Below are positions 23,511 through 33,700 of a stretch of 46,891 nucleotides of DNA, piece by piece. How positions within the stretch are numbered: the stretch's first letter is position 1; every line of letters begins with the position of its first letter. The stretch is from Akkermansia muciniphila. GTDB taxonomy: Bacteria > Verrucomicrobiota > Verrucomicrobiia > Verrucomicrobiales > Akkermansiaceae. The DNA is taken from positions 1 through 46,891 of the forward strand of contig CAMAQB010000013.1 of assembly GCA_945860285.1 (NCBI GenBank), written 5' to 3'. Position numbers and translations under genes: made by a program. A model generated the notes under the pieces. That model saw only the letters and a program-made list of their open reading frames with translations, was not told the DNA's origin and ran no database searches.

Positions 23511-23804
23511 CCCGCAAGGAACGGGAAAATCCCTTATGAAAAAAGGGACAGAGGCGCAGCAACGGCAAAAATGAATTTGCGGCATGCTGGCAACCGGCGT
23601 GTCCGTGCCCCTGAATTGATGGTTGACCTGAGAATGAAAAATGCTAGCAGTCTGCCGTCAACTGCAACGTCGGCATCAGGCGCCACCGACACCAAAGCAA
23701 GAGCTCCGTCGGTCCATTCGCTTTCGTCCCAATGCCGGATTTGAGGCGGGACAGCCGCGCCGCGGGCAATATCGAAAAAAAACAGTCAGAAAAAAAACAG
23801 CCGC
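23511..23804. other. Intergenic region before glutaminase
   Basis: 294 bp. Contains a short hairpin (TCCCTT 23530-23535 / AAGGGA 23543-23548) without a T-run, a promoter-like pair listed separately, and then about 150 bp of untranslated leader. No gene seen. Confidence 0.4.
23623..23650 (+). promoter_or_regulatory. Possible glutaminase gene promoter
   Basis: TTGACC at 23623-23628, 16-nt spacer, TAGCAG at 23645-23650. The leader to the ATG at 23805 would be ~150 nt. Confidence 0.35.
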
Positions 23805-25661
23805 ATGAGTCCAGCCGATCCGCAAGTGCCCTTGTCCCCCGTGATTGATTATTTGAACCGACTGCACGAGACTTGTGCGACCGCAACCGAAGGCGAGGTG
23901 GCCACCTACATTCCGGATCTTGCCAAGGCCAACCCCGATTGGTTCGGCATCTGTCTGGTCACGGCCACGGGTTCCGTTTACGCAGTGGGCGACACGGATG
24001 TGCCCTTCACCATCCAGTCGATCTCCAAACCCTTTGTTTACGGACTGGCTCTGGAGGATCGCGGCAGAAGCGCGGTGCTGGAAAAGGTGGGCACCGAACC
24101 AACCGGCGACGCCTTCAATTCCATCAGCCTCGAACCCGGAACGGGACGACCGCGCAATCCGATGATCAACGCCGGAGCGATCGCCACGGCAGGACTGGTC
24201 GAGGGGCGCACGCACGAAACACAACTGCGCCGCCTGTTGGAAACCTTCGGCCTCTACGCCGGTCGCGCCCTGAGCATCGATGAGGAAGTCTATCAGTCGG
24301 AGAGCGAAACCGGCCATCGCAACCGCGCCATCGGCCACATGTTACGGAATTTCGACATCCTCAGCAACGACCCGATGCCGGTCACGGAACTGTATTTCCA
24401 GCAGTGTTCGATCTCGGTCACCTGTCGCGATCTCGCCGTGATGGCAGCCACCCTCGCCAACCGCGGCGTCAATCCGCTCACCGGCAAACAAGCATTGCGC
24501 GGCGAATACGTTGAAAGCGTACTCAGCGTGATGGAGACCTGCGGCATGTACGACTACGCCGGCGAGTGGCTGTACAATGTCGGCATGCCCGCCAAGAGCG
24601 GGGTCTCCGGCGGAGTGATTGCCGTGCTGCCCGGCCAGTTGGGCATCGGCGTTTTTTCTCCCCGACTCGACGCGCGCGGCAACAGCGTCCGCGGCATCAA
24701 GGTGTGCGAAACCCTGTCGCGCAACCTCGACCTCCATCTGCTCAACCGTCCCACCATCGGCCGCTTCACCATCCGGCTCAAATTCACCGCCGCCGATGTC
24801 AACTCCAAGCGCGTCCGCACCGAAGAGGAATCACAGATGCTGAGGAAAACGGGTTCGCGCATCTGCGTCTGGCAGTTGCAGGGCAACCTGACATTCTCCA
24901 CGACCGAGATTGTCGTGCGCGACCTGATCGAAAACTTTGCGGATGTCGATTTCTTCATCATCGATTTCCAGCAGGTCTTGAGCCTGAATGAAAGCGCCTG
25001 TCATCTATTCCATGGCTTCCTTGAAAAACTCACCGGCCATGACAAGCGGATGATGTTCACCCACACCGGGTCCGTGCCGCTGCTGCGGCGCTTTCTGCGC
25101 ATCAAAATGGGCGCTGGTTCCGATGCCGAATACCTGGCATTTGATGTCAACGACCTGGCACTGGAGTGGTGCGAAAACAAACTGCTCGACCTGCATCTGC
25201 CCGACCGAAAGCGCGACCACCGCGCCGATCCCGCGACCTGCGACGCTTTTGCAGGACTCAGTGGGGAAGAATTGGCGATCGTGACCCCGCTGCTGCAACA
25301 TCGCAGTTACAAGGCGGGCGAATCCGTCATCATCGCGGGCGACGAAGCCGACGAAATTTTTCTGCTGGTTCGCGGCAACACAAGCGTGCTGGTGCCACTC
25401 GCATCCGGTGCCTTGAAACGGTTGGCCACATTTTCTCCGGGCATGAGTTTTGGCGAAATGGCGGTCATCGACCGGGCCCCGCGCTCGGCGTTGATCCGGG
25501 CCGACACCGATGTCGAATGCGCCCTGCTGACGCTGGCGGACTTCGATCGGCTGGGCCGCGAGCACCCGCGCATCAAAATCCAGTTGCTACAAAACCTCTG
25601 CATCACCATGTCGGGCAAGCTGCGCAAAGCCAACTGGGAACTGGGCGTTTTGACCGAGTGA
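23805..25661 (+). CDS. glsA: Glutaminase fused to STAS and cyclic-nucleotide-binding domains
   Basis: 618 aa. Residues ~10-310 are a serine-dependent glutaminase (glutamine to glutamate plus ammonia): catalytic S72-I-S-K75 in FTIQSISKPF, NPMINAGAIA, the EVYQSESETGHRNRAIGHML block, and AKSGVSGGV. Residues ~350-455 look like a STAS domain (VWQLQGNLTFS, FFIIDFQQVLSLNESA). Residues ~480-605 are a cNMP-binding domain with an intact phosphate-binding cassette, FGEMAVIDRAPRSA (Glu551, Arg560). The fusion suggests activity controlled by a cyclic nucleotide and perhaps by an anti-sigma/STAS-type interaction. An adenylate cyclase gene is found ~4 kb downstream, the natural candidate for ligand supply. 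Similar three-domain glutaminases exist in other phyla; the regulatory mode is inferred. Confidence 0.9.
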   Translation: MSPADPQVPLSPVIDYLNRLHETCATATEGEVATYIPDLAKANPDWFGICLVTATGSVYAVGDTDVPFTIQSISKPFVYGLALEDRGRSAVLEKVGTEPTGDAFNSISLEPGTGRPRNPMINAGAIATAGLVEGRTHETQLRRLLETFGLYAGRALSIDEEVYQSESETGHRNRAIGHMLRNFDILSNDPMPVTELYFQQCSISVTCRDLAVMAATLANRGVNPLTGKQALRGEYVESVLSVMETCGMYDYAGEWLYNVGMPAKSGVSGGVIAVLPGQLGIGVFSPRLDARGNSVRGIKVCETLSRNLDLHLLNRPTIGRFTIRLKFTAADVNSKRVRTEEESQMLRKTGSRICVWQLQGNLTFSTTEIVVRDLIENFADVDFFIIDFQQVLSLNESACHLFHGFLEKLTGHDKRMMFTHTGSVPLLRRFLRIKMGAGSDAEYLAFDVNDLALEWCENKLLDLHLPDRKRDHRADPATCDAFAGLSGEELAIVTPLLQHRSYKAGESVIIAGDEADEIFLLVRGNTSVLVPLASGALKRLATFSPGMSFGEMAVIDRAPRSALIRADTDVECALLTLADFDRLGREHPRIKIQLLQNLCITMSGKLRKANWELGVLTE

Positions 25662-25824
25662 GGATTAGCTGCTCCCCCCGAAGTCCCGGCAAACCAATCA
25701 CAGGTCAAACGACATTTGCCTGAAGTATTTGATTGCATTGACGGCTTGAATTAACGACTTTGTATGCCTAACACCGTGTTGAACCACCCGGAGCAACGAG
25801 TGCCTACCCACGACCACCGCTGCA

Positions 25825-28800
25825 ATGAAAATGCCACCATGCACCGATAGCAAAAACAGTGATCGAATCTTTCGGATCATCGGCGGTGCTTTCGCACTTA
25901 TGTTCATCACGGCTCCGTCCCATGGACAAAACGCCAGCGTTCTGGAGATCGAGAACATCGTACAGACCTCCCGGAGCGGACAGGATGCATGGGTCGCAGC
26001 CGAGCCAAAACAATCATTATCGATCACCGACCGCATCCGCACTCGGCAGCGCAGTCGGGCCACTGTCGCGCTCACCGGTCTGTTCACCCTGCGGCTCGAA
26101 CCGTTTACCACCATCGAAATCACTCCGAATCTGGTGACTTCCGAAAAACCCAAACTCGACCTGCTTGGCGGAGCGGCTTTCATTTTCAGTCGCGAGCGCA
26201 ACGGCGAAATGGACATCGCCCTGCCGGGAGCGAATGCCGCCCTGCGCGGCACCCAATTGCTGGCAAGGGTTCTTCCCGATGGAAAATCATTCGTGCAAGT
26301 GCTGGAAGGCAACGTCGAGTTGAGCAACGACAAGGGAAAACTGACACTCGCGGCGGGAGAGGCCGGCGAAGCGGTGAAAGGAAAAGCACCCCGGCGCACG
26401 GCGGTCATCGAGGCAAAAAACATTCTGCAATGGGCGCTCTATTATCCCGCGGTGCTCGACCTCGCCGATCTTGGCGATGGTGCGGCGGTAAACAAGTCTT
26501 CGGCCGATGCCTACCGCCGCGGCAACCTGCTGAAGGCTCTCGCCAAGCTGCCAAACCGCCCCTCGAACAAAACCGACGACATCGTCTATCACGCCGGGGT
26601 GCTGCTGGCGGTGGGCAGCATCGATGAATCGCGCGCGCTGCTCCGACAAGTGCCGCGGAACAACGTGGGACGTCGCGCGCTCGAACGCATGATCGCCGCG
26701 GCCCAACAACAGCCTGCGAGCGAATGGAACATCGAAGAAGTCAACACCCCATCCGAAGCGATGGCGGAAAGTTATTATCTGCAATCAATCGGCAAACTGG
26801 AGGCCGCGCGGGCGATGGCCGAGCACGCCACCAAATTGTCCGCTGAAAACGGCTACGCCTGGACCCGGCTCGCCGAGTTGGAGTTTTCCGCCGGGCGCAC
26901 GAAAGAGGCGCGACTGGCGATTGAAAAAGGAATGTCCTTCGCGCCGGAAAATGCCCGGGCCCACGCCCTGCGCGGATTCATCCTGAGCGCCGATAACCGC
27001 ATCGCCGAGGCCCGGGAGTGCTTCGGCACATCGGTGCAGCTCGACGGCGGATTCGGCAACGGCTGGCTGGGACTGGGACTAACGAAAATCAAACAGGGGC
27101 ATCTGGAGGAAGGACGGCAGGATTTGCAAAGCGCGGCTACCGTCGAGCCCACCTCGTCGATTTTCCACAGTTACCTCGCCAAGGCGATGAGCCAGGACGG
27201 TCGGGCGGCGGAGGCAACCAAGGACCTTGAACTGGCGAAGATGCTCGACCCGAACGATCCGACACCTCTCTTGTATTCGGCGATCGAACACCAGCAGAAC
27301 AACCGCACCAACCAGGCCATTGCCGATTTGGAGAAATCGATCGAACTAAACGACTACCGCCGGCTCTATCGCTCGCAATTCCTGCTCGATCAGGACCGCG
27401 CGGTGCGGAGCGCCAACCTGGCGAAAATCTATCAAAATGCGGGGATGAAGGATGTTGCCGTGCGCGAGGCGACCCGGGCCGTGGAAAGCGATTACACCAA
27501 CGCATCGGCCCACCTGTTCCTCGCCAATTCATTCGACGCGCTGCGCGATCCGAACCGCATCCTGCTGCGCTACGAAACACCTTGGTTCAACGAACTGCTG
27601 CTGGCGAACCTGCTTTCCCCGGTCGGCGGCGGACCGCTTTCGCAGTTTGTCTCGCAACAGGAATACTCGAAATTGTTGGAAGCCGACGGCATCGGCGGCA
27701 GTCTCACCACCGCGTGGCGCAGCACCGAGGAACTGCGCACGGCCGCTTCGCTCTTCGGCACCCACGGCAACGTGAGTTTCGGGATCGATGCGTTCTTCCG
27801 CGATAACAAGGGGGATCGACCCAACAACGGTTCGGAAATCTCCGAAATCTACGCTCAGCTCAAATGGCAGCCGACACCCGATGACATCTTTTATTTTCTC
27901 GGAAAATGGGCCGAGCAGACGAGTGGCGACACCTTTGAAACGTATGACAACAAGCCGCTGTCACCGGATTTCGACTTCAAGGAAATCCAGCAACCCGGCC
28001 TGCTGCTGGGCGGATGGAACCATCGCTGGGCACCGGGCTCCAACACCCTGTTCCTCGCGGGCCGCCTCGCTGCCGAACAAAGCATCCGCGATCCGTCTTC
28101 GCGCCAACTGATGATCGAACGCGACACCAGCGGCATGCGCCCGGACTTCTTGCAAACTTCCGTCAGCGGCGACGACGAGTTCACCGACCCCGCCCTGGCT
28201 GGCTCCGTTTCCGTCGCGCCCGACGGTGAATCGCTGGTGTATTCCCCCGCCCTGTTGAAGGCCATCGCCCCGTTTCTCGGCAGCGGCAATGTGGTGAACA
28301 TCGGCGATGCCGGGTTCGATTTTGAAACGCATCGCAAGATCGAAATTTACAGTGCGGAAATCCAGCACATCCAACAGGGGGAGGACAACACCCTGCTGGT
28401 CGGCGGTCGCTTGCAGCAGGGGCGGATCGAGACCGACGCCCGGCTCACGGCCATTCGCCCGAACTATGTCGGCCTTGCCACACCGGCATCGGATCAACAC
28501 ATCGAATCGGACTTCACCCGCACCGGCGTGTATGCCTACGACTACTGGAAAATCGTGCCCGATCTCACGCTGATCGGAGGGCTAACGTGGGACATGATTG
28601 ACCATCCCGACAACTTCCGCAATCCCCCGGTGAACGACTTGCAGGAAAAGGACCAGAGTCTCTCCGGCAAACTGGGATTCTCGTGGGAAGCGTCGAAACG
28701 CTTGATCATACGCGGCATCGCGGCCGAAGGCATGGGCGGACTCACCTTTGATGAAAGCGTGCGGCTGGAACCCGTGCAACTCGCGGGATTCAACCAGGCG

Positions 28801-29484
28801 TATCGAACGGTGATTTCCGAATCGCTGGTCGGTTCCGTCGAAGCTCCGCACTATGAAATCCTCGGACTCAGCGCGCAAGGTTCGCTGCCATCCCGCACCT
28901 GGTGGGGTTGCTCCGCCAACATGATCAAACAGGACGTTTCGCGCACCGTCGGCGCCTTCACCGGCTATGACGCAGGGGTCTTTCCGATCTCGCCGGCCTT
29001 TTTCGCCGATGGCACCAGTCAGGATTTGGAGTATCTGGAACAAGCGGTGAACATCACCCTCAACCAGCTGGTGGGCGAGGAGTTCTCACTCGGCGCCAGC
29101 TACCTCTTGACGCGCTCCGAATTGCAAACCCGTTATCCCGAACTGCTTTCCGAGCCCGGCACGGATTACACCGACGAGGCCATGCTGCAGGAGATTTCGC
29201 TCTACGCCAACTGGAATTCCCCCAGCGGATTTTTCGCGCACGTCGAAGTCAATGGCTTTCAACAAGACCTCAACGACGACCCCTCGCGTCCGACACCGCG
29301 CAGTGGCGACGAGTTCGTGCAGTGCAATGCCTGGGCGGGTTACCGTTTCCAACAGAACAGTTGCGAAGTTACCGCCGGGGTGTTGAACATCGGCGACACC
29401 GACTACGCGCTGAGTCCGTTGAACCCTCACGCCGATCTCGCGAGGGAGAGGACCTTTTTTGTTCTTTGCCGACTTAGTTTCTAA
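25825..29484 (+). CDS. FecR-TPR protein with C-terminal outer-membrane beta-barrel
   Basis: 1219 aa. Signal peptide at 1-35 (IIGGAFALMFITAPSHG). A FecR domain follows (~37-200): RTRQRSRATVALTGLFTLRL, PGANAALRGTQLLARV, FVQVLEGNVELSND. TPR repeats occupy ~240-590 (WTRLAELEFSAGRTKEARLA, GWLGLGLTKIKQGHLEEG). From ~604 on, alternating hydrophobic strands with many aromatics run to a terminal Phe (FFVLCRLSF), the usual end of an outer-membrane barrel, as in TonB-receptor-like proteins. The combination suggests a periplasmic sensor module anchored by its own barrel. It stands 12 bp before the cyclase gene and FecR proteins are often found with CHASE2 cyclases, so a joint signal path is likely. A possible promoter is TTGACG 25738-25743 / TGTATG 25761-25766 (17 nt). 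Confidence 0.82.
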   Translation: MKMPPCTDSKNSDRIFRIIGGAFALMFITAPSHGQNASVLEIENIVQTSRSGQDAWVAAEPKQSLSITDRIRTRQRSRATVALTGLFTLRLEPFTTIEITPNLVTSEKPKLDLLGGAAFIFSRERNGEMDIALPGANAALRGTQLLARVLPDGKSFVQVLEGNVELSNDKGKLTLAAGEAGEAVKGKAPRRTAVIEAKNILQWALYYPAVLDLADLGDGAAVNKSSADAYRRGNLLKALAKLPNRPSNKTDDIVYHAGVLLAVGSIDESRALLRQVPRNNVGRRALERMIAAAQQQPASEWNIEEVNTPSEAMAESYYLQSIGKLEAARAMAEHATKLSAENGYAWTRLAELEFSAGRTKEARLAIEKGMSFAPENARAHALRGFILSADNRIAEARECFGTSVQLDGGFGNGWLGLGLTKIKQGHLEEGRQDLQSAATVEPTSSIFHSYLAKAMSQDGRAAEATKDLELAKMLDPNDPTPLLYSAIEHQQNNRTNQAIADLEKSIELNDYRRLYRSQFLLDQDRAVRSANLAKIYQNAGMKDVAVREATRAVESDYTNASAHLFLANSFDALRDPNRILLRYETPWFNELLLANLLSPVGGGPLSQFVSQQEYSKLLEADGIGGSLTTAWRSTEELRTAASLFGTHGNVSFGIDAFFRDNKGDRPNNGSEISEIYAQLKWQPTPDDIFYFLGKWAEQTSGDTFETYDNKPLSPDFDFKEIQQPGLLLGGWNHRWAPGSNTLFLAGRLAAEQSIRDPSSRQLMIERDTSGMRPDFLQTSVSGDDEFTDPALAGSVSVAPDGESLVYSPALLKAIAPFLGSGNVVNIGDAGFDFETHRKIEIYSAEIQHIQQGEDNTLLVGGRLQQGRIETDARLTAIRPNYVGLATPASDQHIESDFTRTGVYAYDYWKIVPDLTLIGGLTWDMIDHPDNFRNPPVNDLQEKDQSLSGKLGFSWEASKRLIIRGIAAEGMGGLTFDESVRLEPVQLAGFNQAYRTVISESLVGSVEAPHYEILGLSAQGSLPSRTWWGCSANMIKQDVSRTVGAFTGYDAGVFPISPAFFADGTSQDLEYLEQAVNITLNQLVGEEFSLGASYLLTRSELQTRYPELLSEPGTDYTDEAMLQEISLYANWNSPSGFFAHVEVNGFQQDLNDDPSRPTPRSGDEFVQCNAWAGYRFQQNSCEVTAGVLNIGDTDYALSPLNPHADLARERTFFVLCRLSF

Positions 29485-29495
29485 CAGAATCAACC

Positions 29496-31580
29496 ATGCC
29501 CGCAGCAAAGACTGGGAAAGACCAAGGTGCTCTCGGCAGAACGGAGCGCACCACGCGCGTTGTCGCCGCGCTGATCGGAGCAGTGCTCACGGTGGGCATC
29601 GGCAACTTCGCGCTGCTGCGAATCGGCGATCCGTTGGTCTCGCTGAGCTATGACCTGCCATTTATTTTTCACCGGGCGGGCAACAGCAACGAACTTCGAA
29701 TCGTCTATCTGAACAAGGCGAACGAAGATGTACTGGACAGGAGACCGCAGGCACAGTTGCTCGACAAACTGGCGAAGGCCGGTGCCAAAACGGTAATCTA
29801 TGATGTTATTTTTGACATCCCTTCCGCAGATCCGCAGGTGGATGATGAGTTTGCCGACTCCATCCGCCGGTTTCGCGGTGTTGATGCGACGGGGAAACCC
29901 CTGCCCGGTGTGCCGCAACGCCACGTGCTGCTGGCCTGCGGTCGAAAAACGATCAATACCGCCGGGGCGGTCGGCGAACAATTGATCCCTCCTATCGATG
30001 CCCTGCTGGATGCGGCCGATGATTTCGGCATCGTGGCGTTCGACGATGAGGAATACATGATCCGCAAGCTGTCGACCGGCAGCAAGGATGAACCATCGTT
30101 GATCTGGAAAACTGCCGTTGTGCTGGATGCGGGGCTCGATGAAAAAACGCGCACTTCACCGCGTTGGGTCAACTACAGCGGACCTCCCGAAAAGAGAAAA
30201 ACCCGTGGCACGCAATCGACGATTCCCTCTTGCGGATCGGACAGCGTGATGCTGAGCACGGAGGACAGCGGATTCTTCCGCGACAAGGTGGTCATCGTCG
30301 GCGGCGAACCGGGCATCGTCGGCGAGGCGCTGGGAAAAGACCTGTTTTCCACACCATTCCACCGCCTGCAGTTCGGCGAAAAACTTCCGTTGATGAGCGG
30401 CGTGGAAGTCCAGGCCAACGGACTGGCCAACCTGCTGAGGAAAAACTGGCTGAACCGTTCCAGCCATGCGTTTGATTTGATTATCACGGCTCTCTGCGGG
30501 ATCATTGTCGGTGCCGGACTGAGCTTCCTGCGCCCGCTCCGCGCCATCCTGATCGCCCTCTGCCTCAGCCTTGGCGGTGCCATTACCGGCACCGCTTCGA
30601 TGCGCTATGGCAATTTTTGGTTTCCATGGAGCGTCGTTTCGTTTCTGCAGGTTCCTGCGGCTCTCGTTTGGGGCATCGCATCGAGTTCCTATATCGAACG
30701 TTTCTTCCGCATCAAAATCTCCGCCGAACAGGAGGCCATCCGCGCGGCGTTCGCCAAGTACCTTTCCCCGCAAATGCTCGAACGCCTGACCTCGCAGGGA
30801 TTCACCACCAACCTCGGCGGCGAATCGGTGCAGGCGGCAATGATGTTCACCGACCTCGAATCATTCACCGACATGTGCGACAGGATTCGCGACCCGCAAC
30901 GCATCGTGCAGACGCTGAATGATTATTTCGAACGAACGACAGCCAGCATTTTTGACAACGATGGAGTGATCATCAAGTACATTGGCGATGCCATCTTCGC
31001 CGCATGGGGTGCGCCTGTTGCCGATCCACACTCGCCGATCAAAGCGGTGCACGCGGCGTGGAAGCTTTTTGAAAGCGACAAACTCGTGGTCGATGGCGTG
31101 AGCCTGAGAACCCGGATCGGACTGAATTACGGCGACGTGGTTTCAGGCAACATCGGCAGTTCCCGGCGGGTGGACTACACGCTGATCGGCGATGCCGTGA
31201 ACCTGACGGCACGACTGGAGGGGCTCAACAAAATGCTGGGTACGCACATTCTGATGAGCGAGTCGATCCTGACCCACCTCGATCAGGAATACCGCACGCG
31301 CAGGGTCGGCAAGTTCCAGGTCAAGGGTCGGAAAGAACACACCGTGGTTTACGAACTGCTCGGACCGGCGCGGGAGCAGAAACAACCCGCCTGGATCGAC
31401 ACCTACGAGAGGGCCATTGATTCCCTCAATGCCAATTGCCTTGCGAGCGCGCTTCCCCTTTTTGCAGCCGTCGATCAACAGCGCGGTCCCCAGGGCGACG
31501 GACCCTCGCGGTTCATGATTGGGTGGATCAAGTCCGGTGCGTTGATCATCGACGGCATCATCGAGTTAAAAGAGAAATGA
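29496..31580 (+). CDS. CHASE2-domain class III adenylate cyclase
   Basis: 694 aa inner-membrane cyclase. First membrane segment ~22-43, then a periplasmic CHASE2 sensor (~45-320, with SLSYDLPF, GAKTVIYDVIFD, DKVVIVGG), then three membrane helices (~325-400), then the cyclase domain (~440-610). Catalytic residues: metal ligands Asp453 (MMFTDLESFT) and Asp498 (KYIGDAIFAAWG), purine-selecting Lys494 and Asp566 (LIGDAVNLTARLE, which specifies adenine), transition-state Asn569 and Arg573. All are present, so it should make cAMP. It is the second gene of the FecR-barrel operon. Its product could act on the cNMP-binding glutaminase upstream. Confidence 0.9.
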   Translation: MPAAKTGKDQGALGRTERTTRVVAALIGAVLTVGIGNFALLRIGDPLVSLSYDLPFIFHRAGNSNELRIVYLNKANEDVLDRRPQAQLLDKLAKAGAKTVIYDVIFDIPSADPQVDDEFADSIRRFRGVDATGKPLPGVPQRHVLLACGRKTINTAGAVGEQLIPPIDALLDAADDFGIVAFDDEEYMIRKLSTGSKDEPSLIWKTAVVLDAGLDEKTRTSPRWVNYSGPPEKRKTRGTQSTIPSCGSDSVMLSTEDSGFFRDKVVIVGGEPGIVGEALGKDLFSTPFHRLQFGEKLPLMSGVEVQANGLANLLRKNWLNRSSHAFDLIITALCGIIVGAGLSFLRPLRAILIALCLSLGGAITGTASMRYGNFWFPWSVVSFLQVPAALVWGIASSSYIERFFRIKISAEQEAIRAAFAKYLSPQMLERLTSQGFTTNLGGESVQAAMMFTDLESFTDMCDRIRDPQRIVQTLNDYFERTTASIFDNDGVIIKYIGDAIFAAWGAPVADPHSPIKAVHAAWKLFESDKLVVDGVSLRTRIGLNYGDVVSGNIGSSRRVDYTLIGDAVNLTARLEGLNKMLGTHILMSESILTHLDQEYRTRRVGKFQVKGRKEHTVVYELLGPAREQKQPAWIDTYERAIDSLNANCLASALPLFAAVDQQRGPQGDGPSRFMIGWIKSGALIIDGIIELKEK

Positions 31581-31694
31581 ACATCAACCTGAACACATTT
31601 TCCGCCGGGCCGATGAGCGCGCATAAAATTACCCGGATGGAGGAAATTGGCACATCAGAGGGTTGACAAGAACTCCAAAAACACAAAAAATAAA

Positions 31695-32504
31695 ATGTTC
31701 ACGAAGATAATCAGCGTCCTAATGATCCCTTTCCGTCGTCATCTGCTGGAAAAAAAACGCACTCGTTGTTTCGAGCTGCTCTGTTGCCTGTGCATCGCTT
31801 TTTTCACCAACAGAACCAGCGGCGCGGTATTGATGGATCAAATCGGCACGCCGGTAAACTACACACTCGGCCTGGGACCGAAAAAACCAAGCCAGATTTC
31901 TCCGGTGACTCCCGAGTTTTTTGATCCTTCGTTCGACTCCACAGTCCTCGAGGATTTCACCGCGAATTCGAGCGAACTGCAGCTTTTCCATGTTGCCGCG
32001 TTGTTCGAAGCCCAGGGCGGCTTCGCCAGTTTTGCCGGCGCATTTGGTTATCGCGTCGATGTTTTCAGCGATCCGTCACTGGCGGGAACTTCCCTCGTCG
32101 GCGACGTGGCGAGTCAATTCATCGTCGTCGGCAGCGGAGCGAGCGTCACGCAGGTCCCCGATCTATCCGGCCTCGCGGAGTATGGTTTGGTGAGTCTGGA
32201 TGTGAACATCAACCTGACATCAGCGGGAACCTACTGGCTCGGGGTCTCGGTGATTGCCCCCTTTGAATCGGGCATCTTTTTTCTTCAGCACAGCGGGGCC
32301 GCCACGGCGGGGAATGCCGACGCGAGATTTGCCAATCCCGAAGACGGCTTTGGCCTGGGAGCGCTGTCCACCACCGATCTCGACTATGCCTACGCGATCG
32401 AGGCCATTCCCGAACCGGCCAGTGCCCTGCTGGGTGCCTTGGGCCTCGCAATGCTGCTCGGCAGCAGAAAACGTTCTCTTGTGAACCGGGGTGTGCTCGG
32501 ATAA
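31695..32504 (+). CDS. PEP-CTERM secreted protein
   Basis: 269 aa from the ATG at 31695; the alternative TTG at 31647 adds residues without leader character. Signal region KKRTRCFELLCCLCIAFFT, then a beta-rich, Gly/Ser/Ala-rich domain with no known enzymatic motif. The C-terminus is the sorting signal: AIPEPASALLGALGLAM followed by basic SRKR, which is the PEP motif, hydrophobic helix and positive tail recognised by exosortase. It should end up at the cell envelope or be processed to the outside. It is 114 bp after the cyclase and 43 bp before the next gene, so likely in the same transcript. The exosortase gene is not in the window. Confidence 0.85.
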   Translation: MFTKIISVLMIPFRRHLLEKKRTRCFELLCCLCIAFFTNRTSGAVLMDQIGTPVNYTLGLGPKKPSQISPVTPEFFDPSFDSTVLEDFTANSSELQLFHVAALFEAQGGFASFAGAFGYRVDVFSDPSLAGTSLVGDVASQFIVVGSGASVTQVPDLSGLAEYGLVSLDVNINLTSAGTYWLGVSVIAPFESGIFFLQHSGAATAGNADARFANPEDGFGLGALSTTDLDYAYAIEAIPEPASALLGALGLAMLLGSRKRSLVNRGVLG

Positions 32505-32547
32505 AATTCCGCGAATTTTCCATCGTCACGCCTTTTGATTTCCTGCC

Positions 32548-33690
32548 ATGCACGCGAAACGCACCATCATCTTTGCTATTTCCCTGCTTCTTCTTGGAGC
32601 GGGGGGTATCTGGTGGCGGCAGGAAAACGCGCGCAAACCCGGAGCGCAGGTACACCAACAGTCGGTCGGCGGATCCATCAAAAAAGACTTGCGCGCGCCC
32701 TCGGCTGATCCCGTGGCTCGTGGCGAAGTGTTGCTGCAAAACAAGCTTCCGCGCGATGAATCGCTTGGTGCCCTGCAGCAAATGCAGGAAGAATTGCGCG
32801 CCCTGCCCGCTGACCAAGCCGTCGCGCGGATCGAAGAGTATCTCAGAACCGGAAAAGACCGCAAAACCGGACTGGGCTTTGTCATCGGGGCGGGCGGCAC
32901 TATGAAGGAATGGCCGACATTGCGAACGTTTCTCGTCGATGCCCTGCTCGCCATCGATGCACAGGCCGCCGCGCGGATCAGCAGGGAGATTCTCGCCAAA
33001 CCGGGCAGCGCCGATGAATGGGCGCTCGCACTGCGCAATCTGGGTCGGGTGGAGACATCCGCCGACTCCAGGGAATTGCTGATCGAACGCACCAAAGAAC
33101 TGATCAACAATCCCGAATGGCAGGCCGATCCCAGCATCGGGTATCTCAATGCCTTCGACACCCTTGTCCATACCGACGCCACTGAAACCATTCCGCTATT
33201 ATCAGGGCTGATTCAGAGAAAAGACCGCAAGGACTTGGCGCATGCCGGTTTTCTCACCCTCGACCGTCTCGTCCAGCGCAACCCGGTTGATGCTCTCCAT
33301 CTTGTGGCAGCCGAACGGGCCCTGAGCGCCAGCCGTCCGGAAATGGTCGCCCAGCAATTCGCCCGCGCCGATCTGCGCGACACCTCGCAGCGCGAAATCG
33401 TTAGAAACTGGCTGCTGAATCCCTCTCGGACTCCCGCAGAGTTGCAATCATTCGCCGGTGTCTATCCGAACAACAATCAGTTCATTTCCCACAATTTGCT
33501 CAGCTCCTCCACCCAGTCGACAGGCGCGGAACTCGCCGCCCACGACCGCGCGGCGCTGGAAATCATCACTTCCTGGCAGAAAGATGCCGCTTTTCAGCCG
33601 GTCCAGGAACAACTCCGCACCATGGTTGCCCGCCTAAACAGTTTCGTGGGTGTCTCAAAATTGCCGATCCCCGCTCCGCCTGCCAAATAA
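32548..33690 (+). CDS. Membrane-anchored helical protein of unknown function
   Basis: 380 aa with one N-terminal membrane segment (TIIFAISLLLLGAGGIWW, residues 6-23) and no evident signal cleavage. The rest is almost entirely helical, rich in Ala, Leu, Arg, Glu, and reads like repeated helical pairs (ALPADQAVARIEEYL, LLSGLIQRKDRKDLAHAGF, LLNPSRTPAELQSFAGVY), compatible with HEAT/TPR-like folding in the periplasm. No catalytic motif seen. Sits between the PEP-CTERM protein and the giant protease-containing protein with gaps of 43 and 10 bp, so it probably serves the same system, perhaps as a chaperone or adaptor. Confidence 0.65.
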   Translation: MHAKRTIIFAISLLLLGAGGIWWRQENARKPGAQVHQQSVGGSIKKDLRAPSADPVARGEVLLQNKLPRDESLGALQQMQEELRALPADQAVARIEEYLRTGKDRKTGLGFVIGAGGTMKEWPTLRTFLVDALLAIDAQAAARISREILAKPGSADEWALALRNLGRVETSADSRELLIERTKELINNPEWQADPSIGYLNAFDTLVHTDATETIPLLSGLIQRKDRKDLAHAGFLTLDRLVQRNPVDALHLVAAERALSASRPEMVAQQFARADLRDTSQREIVRNWLLNPSRTPAELQSFAGVYPNNNQFISHNLLSSSTQSTGAELAAHDRAALEIITSWQKDAAFQPVQEQLRTMVARLNSFVGVSKLPIPAPPAK

Positions 33691-33700
33691 TCATTCGACC

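Noticed and set aside
23530-23548. Hairpin after the glycoside hydrolase as terminator
   Set aside because: Only 6 bp stem and no T-run on the plus strand.
33650-33700. Earlier start for the giant gene
   Set aside because: Would overlap the end of the upstream gene and adds residues with no leader character; ATG at 33701 is better.
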